From the NCBI GenBank assembly GCA_002386585.1, contig DGIZ01000056.1, positions 1 to 10,456 of the forward strand: a stretch of DNA of 10,456 nucleotides, written 5' to 3'. Of the stretch, positions 1 to 4,934 are shown in pieces (the stretch's first letter is position 1; each line of letters opens with the position of its first letter). Source of the DNA: Brevundimonas sp. UBA4609. GTDB taxonomy: Bacteria > Pseudomonadota > Alphaproteobacteria > Caulobacterales > Caulobacteraceae. The notes under the pieces are model-generated. The model saw nothing but the letters and a program-made list of their open reading frames with translations, was not told the origin of the DNA and ran no database searches. Made by a program: the position numbers and the translations under genes.

Positions 1-708
1 AGCGTGCCGGAGGGCGCCGCCCTGCCCGTCGGCCGTCGCGGCGCCATCGCGCCCAAGACGGCGTCGCAGGCGCGCTATCTGGAAATGCTGGGCCGCTGCG
101 AGCTGACCTTCGGCGTCGGGCCGGCGGGCACAGGCAAGACCTTCCTGGCGGCGGCCTACGGCGCCTCGCTGCTGAAGCGGGGGCAGGTGGACCGGCTGGT
201 CATCACCCGCCCGGCGGTCGAGGCGGGTGAGAAGCTGGGCTTCCTGCCGGGCGACCTGAACGAGAAGGTCGACCCCTATCTGGCCCCGATCTGGGAGTCG
301 CTGAACGACATCCTCGGCGTCGATGACGTGCGCCGCCGCCGTGAGAAGGGCGAAATCGAAGCCGCCCCCATCGCCTTCATGCGCGGCCGCACGCTCAGTC
401 ACGCCTTCATCATCGTCGATGAGGCGCAGAACACCTCGCGGATGCAGATGAAGATGGTGCTGACCCGCCTGGGCGAGGGCGCGCGCATGGTGGTGACGGG
501 CGATCCGTCGCAGGTCGATCTGCTGAACCCACGCGATTCCGGCCTGGCCCACGCCCTGCGCATCCTCAAGGACGTGGAGGGCGTCGGCGTGCAGCAGTTC
601 AAGTCCGAGGACGTGGTGCGGCACGCCATGGTCGAGCGCATCGTGCGCGCCTATGACAGCGACGCCGCGCGCAGCCGCCCCTTCCCCGACCTTGAGGACG
701 ACGCCTGA
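1..708 (+). CDS. PhoH-family ATPase (5' end missing)
   Basis: This is the C-terminal part of a PhoH-like (YbeZ-type) P-loop ATPase, a cytoplasmic protein linked to RNA metabolism and genetically tied to YbeY. Counting from the GTG at position 4, the Walker A motif GPAGTGKT is at residues 39-46, Walker B FIIVDEAQ at 135-142, and the sensor-like TGDPSQVD at 165-172. These are the hallmark PhoH motifs, in the right order and spacing. Family members are usually about 320-350 residues. Only 234 are present and the frame is open to base 1, so the true start lies upstream and the N-terminal region is outside the window. The GTG at position 4 is probably internal. The stop codon overlaps the ybeY ATG by one base (TGATG), which implies translational coupling. 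The biochemical role of PhoH proteins is still poorly defined; family membership is very secure. Confidence 0.95.
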   Translation, partial: SVPEGAALPVGRRGAIAPKTASQARYLEMLGRCELTFGVGPAGTGKTFLAAAYGASLLKRGQVDRLVITRPAVEAGEKLGFLPGDLNEKVDPYLAPIWESLNDILGVDDVRRRREKGEIEAAPIAFMRGRTLSHAFIIVDEAQNTSRMQMKMVLTRLGEGARMVVTGDPSQVDLLNPRDSGLAHALRILKDVEGVGVQQFKSEDVVRHAMVERIVRAYDSDAARSRPFPDLEDDA

Positions 709-1163
709 TGATCGAGGTCGAGATCGACAGCGAGGCCTGGACCGAGGCCCTGCCCGAGGCGGCGGCGATCGCCGAACGCGCGGCAAGCGCGGCCCTGGGA
801 ACGGTCGAGGGCGATGTGGTCGTGCTGTTGGCTGACGACGCGGCGGTGCAGGATCTGAACGCCCGTTTCCGCGACAAGGACCGGCCGACGAACGTCCTGT
901 CCTTTCCGGCCGCCGAGAGCGCCTTTCCGCATCTGGGCGACGTGGTGCTGGGCTACGCCTATTGCGCAGCCGAGGCGCAGGCTCAGGGCAAGACCCTGTC
1001 GGATCATCTGAGCCATCTGGTCGTCCACGGCGTCCTGCACCTGCTGGGCCGCGATCACGAGGACGACGCCGAGGCCGAGGAGATGGAGGGCGAGGAGCGC
1101 GAGATCCTGGGCGAATTGGGCGTCGCCGACCCTTATGCGGTCGAGCATGAGGGCGCCGCGTGA
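708..1163 (+). CDS. ybeY: Endoribonuclease YbeY (rRNA maturation factor)
   Basis: YbeY is a single-domain, zinc-dependent endoribonuclease (UPF0054) that acts in 16S rRNA 3'-end maturation and ribosome quality control. The protein has 151 residues, normal for the family. The metal site HGVLHLLGRDH lies at residues 107-117, giving the three ligands His107, His111 and His117. The conserved segment TNVLSFP (61-67) and the GD pair at 77-78 are also present. The C-terminus after residue 118 is strongly acidic (many Asp and Glu). The ATG overlaps the phoH stop by one base, and its own stop overlaps the lnt GTG by four (GTGA). It therefore sits in the middle of a tightly coupled operon and needs no promoter of its own. 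Confidence 0.96.
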   Translation: MIEVEIDSEAWTEALPEAAAIAERAASAALGTVEGDVVVLLADDAAVQDLNARFRDKDRPTNVLSFPAAESAFPHLGDVVLGYAYCAAEAQAQGKTLSDHLSHLVVHGVLHLLGRDHEDDAEAEEMEGEEREILGELGVADPYAVEHEGAA

Positions 1164-2749
1164 GCGGGGCGCTCGCCGCCCGGTTCGCGGGCCTGCTGAA
1201 CCATCGCTGGGGCCGGATCGGCTTGGCGCTGCTGGCCGGGGCGGGCGCCGCCCTGGTCCATCCGCCGTTCGGATTCCTGCCGGGGCTGCTGGGCTATCCG
1301 TTGCTGCTGTTGCTGGCGGATCGCGCAGGGACGCTGAAGGGTGGTTTCTGGGTCGGCTGGCTGGCCGGCTTCGCCTATTTCTTCATCGGCTGCTGGTGGG
1401 TGGCCGAGGCTTTTCTGGTCAATCCGGCTCAGGCGTGGATGGCGCCGTTTGCGGCCAGCCTGCTGCCGGCGGGCATGGGGTTGTTCTGGGGGCTGGCGGC
1501 CGTGGCCTATCGCTGGCTCCGGCCGGCCGGGGTTCGGCGCGTCCTGCTGTTCGCCGCCCTGTTCGCCCTGCTGGAGTGGACGCGCGGCCATGTGCTGACC
1601 GGCTTTCCGTGGAATCCGGCGGGCGCAGGCTGGGCGGCCGGATCGGCCATGTCGCAGTTCGCCTCGGTCGTCGGGGTCTATGGGCTGGGCCTGATCACGG
1701 TGGGGGCGGTCAGCGCCTTCGCGCCTCTGGTCGACGCCGGGCCGCGACGGCCGCGCCTGATCGCGGCGGGGCTGGGGGCGCTGACGCTGGCCGGTCTGTT
1801 CGCCTTCGGGACGGCGCGCCTGTCCTCGGCGCGGCTGGTGGAGACGCCGACTCTGGTGCGGCTGGTCCAAGCCGATATCCCGCAGGACTACAAATGGAGC
1901 CCTGAGGCTTATCAGGCCATTCTGGGCCGCTATCTGGAGCTGACGGCGCGTCCGGGCGACGCTCTGCCTGACGTGGTGATCTGGCCTGAAGGCGCCCTGC
2001 CGACGACCGCCAACGACCTGTTCGCCTCCTCGGACGCCCAGGCGGTGGCGGCGGCCCTGCAGACGGGCCAGACCCTGCTCGCGGGATTGAGCCGGGGCGA
2101 ACCGGACCCGAGCGCCGAGACCGGCGCTCGCTACTACAACAGCCTATTCGCCCTGCATGATGAAGGCGCGGCGGGCCTGCGTATCGGTCAGATCTACGAC
2201 AAGCACCGGCTGGTGCCGTTCGGCGAATACCTGCCGATGGGCGACCTGATGAGTCGGATCGGCGTGCGCAGCCTGGTGCACGTCCCCGCCGACTTCAGCG
2301 CCGGACCGACCCCTGCTCCGATCAGCCTGGTCAACGCCCCGCCGGTGCAGCCGCTGATCTGCTACGAAGCCCTCTATCCCGGCTTCACGCCCGCGACGGC
2401 GGCGACGCGCCCGGCGTGGGTCGTCAACGTCTCCAACGACGCCTGGTTCGGCCGGACGTCAGGTCCGCGCCAGCATCTGAACCTGGCCTCCTATCGCGCG
2501 CTGGAGACGGGCCTGCCGGTGGCGCGGGCGACGCCTACGGGCGTCTCGGCCATGATCGATCCGTGGGGCCGCATCGTCGAGGGCAAGCGGCTGGACCCCG
2601 GCCAGGCGGGCGTCATCGACGTGCGTCTGCCGCAACCGGCTCCGCCGACCGTTTACGGCCGCTGGGGCGATCTGGGGTTCGCCGTCCTGTTGGTTATAAT
2701 GCTGATCGCGGGGCGAGGCCGCGCTGGAAAAGCGAGGCTGGGTCGTTAA
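1160..2749 (+). CDS. lnt: Apolipoprotein N-acyltransferase
   Basis: Lnt transfers an acyl chain from a phospholipid to the N-terminal cysteine of apolipoproteins, the last step of lipoprotein maturation in the inner membrane. The protein has 529 residues, normal for Lnt. Hydrophobic segments fill about residues 17-55, 62-83, 93-119, 127-141, 160-190 and 200-217. A nitrilase-like periplasmic domain follows (about 230-490), then a last membrane helix near 504-518. The catalytic Glu-Lys-Cys triad is visible: Glu277 in WPEGALP, Lys348 in YDKHRLVPFGEYLP and Cys401 in ICYEALYP. VSNDAWFG (424-431) is also typical. The GTG start at 1160 is chosen because it overlaps the ybeY stop by four bases. In many alphaproteobacteria a CorC/TlyC-type gene lies between ybeY and lnt; here the overlap leaves no room for it. 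Confidence 0.97.
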   Translation: MSGALAARFAGLLNHRWGRIGLALLAGAGAALVHPPFGFLPGLLGYPLLLLLADRAGTLKGGFWVGWLAGFAYFFIGCWWVAEAFLVNPAQAWMAPFAASLLPAGMGLFWGLAAVAYRWLRPAGVRRVLLFAALFALLEWTRGHVLTGFPWNPAGAGWAAGSAMSQFASVVGVYGLGLITVGAVSAFAPLVDAGPRRPRLIAAGLGALTLAGLFAFGTARLSSARLVETPTLVRLVQADIPQDYKWSPEAYQAILGRYLELTARPGDALPDVVIWPEGALPTTANDLFASSDAQAVAAALQTGQTLLAGLSRGEPDPSAETGARYYNSLFALHDEGAAGLRIGQIYDKHRLVPFGEYLPMGDLMSRIGVRSLVHVPADFSAGPTPAPISLVNAPPVQPLICYEALYPGFTPATAATRPAWVVNVSNDAWFGRTSGPRQHLNLASYRALETGLPVARATPTGVSAMIDPWGRIVEGKRLDPGQAGVIDVRLPQPAPPTVYGRWGDLGFAVLLVIMLIAGRGRAGKARLGR

Positions 2750-2757
2750 GCCTATCG

Positions 2758-2781
2758 GGGGCGTCGTTCCCGCGGCGCCCC
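2758..2781 (+). other. GC-rich hairpin after lnt
   Basis: GGGGCGTCG (2758-2766) can pair with CGGCGCCCC (2773-2781), with one T-G wobble and a 6-base loop. It starts 8 bases after the lnt stop. No T-run follows, so it is not a convincing intrinsic terminator. It could protect the 3' end of the operon mRNA or reduce read-through. Confidence 0.4.
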
Positions 2782-2792
2782 TGAGACGCGAA

Positions 2793-2828
2793 TTGACATG
2801 ACATCGGCCCGGCGACGGCGGCATGTCG
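2793..2828 (+). promoter_or_regulatory. Possible promoter/operator of the HTH regulator gene
   Basis: A perfect -35 hexamer TTGACA lies at 2793-2798, about 60 bases before the regulator start. No good -10 is seen at 16-18 bases. GACATG (2795-2800) and CATGTC (2823-2828) form an inverted repeat with a 22-base spacer that could be an operator. This is suggestive only; the gene may also be read from the lnt operon. Confidence 0.25.
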
Positions 2829-2856
2829 ACAAGAAAAACGGGGAAGAGGGCAGGAC

Positions 2857-3279
2857 ATGGTCAGGGGTTCCGGGACAGAAGGTCCCCATCTGGTGGATCG
2901 GCATGTGGGGCGGCGCGTGTGCGAGAAACGCATCGCCCTGGGCTACAACCAGACCGATCTGGGCCAGGCGCTGGGAGTCACCTTCCAGCAGGTGCAGAAG
3001 TACGAGAAGGGCGCCAACCGGATCTCCGCGTCGAAGCTGTGGGACATCGCCCGCTTCTTCCGCGTCGACATCGGCTACTTCTTCGAGGGTCTGACCGGGA
3101 CGGCGCAGCCCGGCATGGCCGAGGGCGAGGCCGAGCCCTTCGTTCACGACTTCCCCGCCACCCGCCAGACCATCGAAATCGGCCGCCTGGCGCCGCGCCT
3201 GTCGTCACGCCAGCAGAAGCTGGTGGTCGACCTGATGCGAGAACTGGTTGAGGAAGGCGAAGCCGAACCCGCCGCCTGA
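2857..3279 (+). CDS. Cro/CI-type HTH transcriptional regulator (PhrR/PraR-like)
   Basis: This small cytoplasmic DNA-binding protein (140 residues) has an N-terminal Xre/Cro/CI helix-turn-helix at about residues 15-78. The recognition helix region FQQVQKYEKG is at 43-52, followed by the usual RISASKLWDIARFF stretch. The C-terminal part (about 90-140) is acidic, with a predicted helix near 116-133, and holds no recognised domain. The ATG at 2857 follows a purine-rich GGGAAGAGGG (2841-2850), which serves as ribosome site. Regulators of this size and HTH type lie just downstream of lnt in rhizobia (PhrR/PraR, linked to acid response, quorum sensing and surface attachment), usually followed by metK. 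Here metK is absent and the gene ends at a shared terminator. Family is secure; function and target genes are inferred. Confidence 0.88.
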   Translation: MVRGSGTEGPHLVDRHVGRRVCEKRIALGYNQTDLGQALGVTFQQVQKYEKGANRISASKLWDIARFFRVDIGYFFEGLTGTAQPGMAEGEAEPFVHDFPATRQTIEIGRLAPRLSSRQQKLVVDLMRELVEEGEAEPAA

Positions 3280-3307
3280 GCCGAGGCCGACGAAACCGGG
3301 ACGAAGA

Positions 3308-3335
3308 AAAAGGCGCGGAGCGATCCGCGCCTTTT
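3308..3335. terminator. Bidirectional intrinsic terminator between HTH gene and ahpD
   Basis: A perfect 12-bp stem AAAAGGCGCGGA (3308-3319) / TCCGCGCCTTTT (3324-3335) closes a 4-base GCGA loop, a GNRA type on the + strand. It has an A-run on the left and a T-run on the right, so it can act in both directions. It lies 28 bases after the HTH gene stop and 23 bases after the ahpD stop, exactly between the two converging genes. Confidence 0.92.
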
Positions 3336-3358
3336 CCTGTCTTGGAGTTTGTTCGAGA

Positions 3359-3892
3359 TCAGGCGGTCAGCGCCGTCTCCGAGGCGACGATGCGGCTGGC
3401 GGCGTGGACCACGGCGCCGATGCGCAGGGCGGCCTGGATCTGCAGGGCCGGGACGGCGTGCTTGCGCAGTTCGCCCTCGTGGGCGTCCAGGCAGGCGCCG
3501 CAGCCGTTGATGGCCGAGACGGCGGTGGACCACAGCTCGAAGTCCAGCTTCTCGACGCCCGGATTGGCGATGATGTTCATCCGCAGCTTGGCCGGCAGCG
3601 TCGTGTACTCCGGGTTCTTCATCAGGTGCAGCGAGCGGTAGTAGATGTTGTTCATGCCCATGATGGCGGCGGCGGCCTTGGCGGCGGTCATCGCTTCGGG
3701 CGACAGGACCGTCGCGGCCTGGGCCTCGATCAGCTTGACCACGGGGGCGACGCCGATGGCGTGGGCCGAGGCCAGGAAGCAGCCCCACTTCTGCTGGTCG
3801 TTCAGCACGGTCTCATTGGCGAGCGAGGACAGGTTCAGCGAGATGTCCTTGCCATAGGCCGGGATCAGATCGCGAAGGGCGTCGATGGACAT
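3359..3892 (-). CDS. ahpD: Alkyl hydroperoxide reductase AhpD
   Basis: AhpD is a small helical thiol-disulfide protein that reduces AhpC and takes electrons from the lipoamide/dihydrolipoamide dehydrogenase system, as shown for M. tuberculosis. The protein has 177 residues, matching the family. The active CxxC is Cys131/Cys134 in NGCGACLDAHE, with His138 after it and Glu119 upstream. Relative to M. tuberculosis AhpD (Cys130-Ser-His-Cys133) the inner His is Ala here, so its proton relay may differ. The frame is open 52 codons further upstream, but the start at 3892 is preferred because GAAAGGA (3907-3901) lies 8 bases before the ATG and the length then fits. It follows ahpC on the same strand after a 265-bp gap full of hairpins, so it may have separate expression control. 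Confidence 0.94.
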   Translation of the reverse strand: MSIDALRDLIPAYGKDISLNLSSLANETVLNDQQKWGCFLASAHAIGVAPVVKLIEAQAATVLSPEAMTAAKAAAAIMGMNNIYYRSLHLMKNPEYTTLPAKLRMNIIANPGVEKLDFELWSTAVSAINGCGACLDAHEGELRKHAVPALQIQAALRIGAVVHAASRIVASETALTA

Positions 3893-3909
3893 TTTCGTGT
3901 TCCTTTCAG

Positions 3910-3931
3910 GAAGCGACGCTTCAAAGAAGCG
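3910..3931 (-). promoter_or_regulatory. Alternating hairpin pair just upstream of the ahpD ribosome site
   Basis: Read on the ahpD strand, this is CGCTTC, TTT, GAAGCG, T, CGCTTC. The middle GAAGCG (3922-3917) can pair with the upstream CGCTTC (3931-3926) through a UUU loop (6 bp). Alternatively it can pair with the downstream CGCTTC (3915-3910) through a GUC loop (5 bp). The two folds exclude each other. The second ends two bases before the GAAAGGA ribosome site. Another 5-bp hairpin (GCGAC/GTCGC, 3942-3954) lies just upstream. This could tune ahpD translation, but no riboswitch class is recognised. Confidence 0.45.
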
Positions 3932-3993
3932 GCTATCGTTCGCGACGCGGTCGCTTACTTCTTGAGCCGCCTTTTTGAGCCGCATTGCGTGAT

Positions 3994-4036
3994 GGGCGCT
4001 CAAGCCGCTCGGCTCCGCGAGCCGAGCATAGCGCCC
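3994..4036. repeat. Large two-part inverted repeat (cruciform/hairpin) in the ahpC-ahpD gap
   Basis: The inner arms GCTCGGCTC (4007-4015) and GAGCCGAGC (4019-4027) are a perfect 9-bp match around a CGC loop. The outer arms GGGCGCT (3994-4000) and AGCGCCC (4030-4036) add 7 bp, separated from the inner stem by a 6-base bulge on one side and 2 bases on the other. An AT-rich stretch (4037-4049) borders it on the ahpC side. It lies between the ahpC terminator and the ahpD start. It might be a second terminator-like or processing hairpin, a protein-binding site, or a remnant of a dispersed repeat. Confidence 0.7.
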
Positions 4037-4056
4037 AAATAAAATCATCAGGCATG

Positions 4057-4092
4057 AAAAAGGCGGCGACAGTCGCCCGCCGCCGCCTCTTT
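4057..4092 (-). terminator. Intrinsic terminator downstream of ahpC
   Basis: On the - strand AGGCGGCG (4088-4081) pairs with CGCCGCCT (4068-4061) across a 12-base loop and is followed by a T-run (4061-4057). It lies about 65 bases after the ahpC stop. It should end much of the ahpC transcript before ahpD, either uncoupling the two genes or making ahpD a minor read-through product. Confidence 0.75.
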
Positions 4093-4100
4093 CGAGGGGC

Positions 4101-4130
4101 GGCCCGGACCCTACTCACGCGGTCCGGGCC
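4101..4130. repeat. Perfect 10-bp inverted repeat after ahpC
   Basis: GGCCCGGACC (4101-4110) and GGTCCGGGCC (4121-4130) form a perfect 10-bp stem with a 10-base loop. It lies 27 bases beyond the ahpC stop and just before the terminator at 4057-4092. It has no T-run of its own. A stem of this strength in the ahpC 3' UTR could protect the abundant ahpC mRNA from 3' exonucleases (inference). Confidence 0.8.
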
Positions 4131-4157
4131 TGGCCGTTTCGACCTCTGGGCCAGTAC

Positions 4158-4712
4158 TTACGCGGCCAGAGTGTCGCCGCCGACCGGGCGGTTGCAGGCG
4201 CACAGCTCGTCGGTCTGCAGAGCGTCGACGACGCGCAGCGTGTCTTCCGGCGAACGGCCGACGTTCAGGTTGGTGACGTAGACGTGCTGGATGACGTTGT
4301 GCGGGTCGACGACGAAGGTCGCGCGCAGGGCCACGCCTTCTTCTTCGTCCAGCACGCCCAGGGCGCGGGCCAGCTTGCCGCCGTTGTCGGCGAACTGCCA
4401 GATCGGCAGCTTGTTCAGGTCGGCGTGGTCACGACGCCAGGCCAGCTTGGTGAACTCGTTGTCGGTCGAACCGCCCAGAACCACGGTGTCGCGGTCCTCG
4501 AAGTCCTTGCCCAGCTTGGCGAAGGCGGCGATTTCGGTCGGGCAGACGAAGGTGAAGTCCTTCGGGTAGAAGAAGATGACCTTCCACTTGCCCTCGAAGC
4601 TGTCCTGCGTGACCGGCTCGAAGGCCGAGGCGCCGTTTTCCTCGTGGCTGTTGAAGCCCGGCTTCACGCCGATAATTTTGAAATCAGGCAGTTTTTGACC
4701 GACGCCGAGCAT
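4158..4712 (-). CDS. ahpC: Peroxiredoxin AhpC (alkyl hydroperoxide reductase, AhpD-type)
   Basis: AhpC is a 2-Cys peroxiredoxin that reduces H2O2, organic peroxides and peroxynitrite in the cytoplasm. The protein has 184 residues. The peroxidatic Cys57 lies in FYPKDFTFVCPTE with the family Pro50 and Thr54; the conserved Arg130 is in ALRATFVVDP. The C-terminus carries ELCACN, giving Cys171 and Cys173. This CxC tail is the M. tuberculosis AhpC arrangement, in which AhpD rather than AhpF regenerates the enzyme, and ahpD is indeed the next gene on this strand. The ATG at 4712 has a strong ribosome site, TAGGAG, about 7 bases upstream. oxyR diverges from it, with an OxyR-like operator in the gap, so peroxide induction is expected. 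Confidence 0.97.
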   Translation of the reverse strand: MLGVGQKLPDFKIIGVKPGFNSHEENGASAFEPVTQDSFEGKWKVIFFYPKDFTFVCPTEIAAFAKLGKDFEDRDTVVLGGSTDNEFTKLAWRRDHADLNKLPIWQFADNGGKLARALGVLDEEEGVALRATFVVDPHNVIQHVYVTNLNVGRSPEDTLRVVDALQTDELCACNRPVGGDTLAA

Positions 4713-4777
4713 CGCGCTTCTCCTAGATGCAGAAAAAATGGACCGCCGGAACGCGGGGAGTGCGAACCGTCGAGGCC

Positions 4778-4808
4778 ATGAGATGGGCCTTGGCGCTGCT
4801 TAAGTCAA
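4778..4808 (-). promoter_or_regulatory. Predicted ahpC promoter
   Basis: On the - strand a near-consensus -35 TTGACT lies at 4808-4803. The -10 is poor: CATCTC at 17 bases (4785-4780) or TCTCAT at 19 bases (4783-4778). A good -35 with a weak or badly spaced -10 fits a promoter that needs an activator. The OxyR-like site ends at 4809, directly against this -35, the usual position of an OxyR activation site. The leader would be about 60 bases. Confidence 0.55.
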
Positions 4809-4845
4809 ATCGATCATTTTGCTTTCACAAATAGATTTAACTTAT
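4809..4845. promoter_or_regulatory. OxyR-like operator between ahpC and oxyR
   Basis: The E. coli OxyR recognition pattern is four quarter-sites, ATAG-N7-CTAT-N7-ATAG-N7-CTAT. Here ATAG at 4831-4834, seven bases, then TTAT at 4842-4845 gives 7 of 8, and the inner t and a of the consensus also match. The other half at the right spacing is weaker: ATCG at 4809-4812 (3 of 4) and TGCT at 4820-4823 (1 of 4). The island is AT-rich in GC-rich DNA. An imperfect 11-bp inverted repeat (4801-4811 with 4834-4844, 10 of 11 pairs) spans it. The site adjoins the ahpC -35 and covers the oxyR -35, fitting activation of ahpC and autorepression of oxyR. Confidence 0.6.
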
Positions 4846-4865
4846 CGCGCTGGGCGAGTTATAAG
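4837..4865 (+). promoter_or_regulatory. Predicted oxyR promoter
   Basis: The -35 TTAACT (4837-4842) and -10 TATAAG (4860-4865) are separated by exactly 17 bases, giving a start point near 4872. The -35 lies inside the ATAG-N7-TTAT operator half, so bound OxyR would block it. The leader to the ATG at 4935 would be about 63 bases and would include the palindrome at 4889-4909. Confidence 0.6.
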
Positions 4866-4888
4866 AACGGCCGATGGCGTCTGCATCA

Positions 4889-4909
4889 GACATAGGCCGC
4901 GCCTATGTC
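4889..4909. promoter_or_regulatory. ATAG-N7-CTAT palindrome upstream of oxyR
   Basis: Perfect 9-bp arms GACATAGGC (4889-4897) and GCCTATGTC (4901-4909) flank a CGC spacer. The core reads ATAG (4892-4895), seven bases, CTAT (4903-4906), an exact OxyR half-site. It lies 61 bp from the ATAG of the first site, about six helical turns. It is downstream of the predicted oxyR start point, so it may be a roadblock operator, or a hairpin in the oxyR leader RNA. The alternative ATG at 4905 lies inside its right arm. Confidence 0.6.
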
Positions 4910-4934
4910 GCCTCCTCTCTCGAATGCGCGAAAC

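Noticed and set aside
1133..1870. 245-codon - strand frame opposite lnt
   Set aside because: Low-complexity Arg/Gln/Pro-rich translation typical of the antisense of a GC-rich gene.
2823..3251. Overlapping + strand frame across the HTH gene
   Set aside because: Out of frame with the clear HTH protein, Arg/Pro-rich and without a domain.
3962..3983. Direct repeat TTGAGCCGC (3962-3970 and 3975-3983)
   Set aside because: Only two 9-base copies 13 bases apart; not enough to call iterons or a CRISPR-like array.
3893..4048. 52-residue N-terminal extension or upstream peptide for ahpD
   Set aside because: The frame is open, but the family length, the ribosome site at 3901-3907 and the overlapping hairpins favour the start at 3892.
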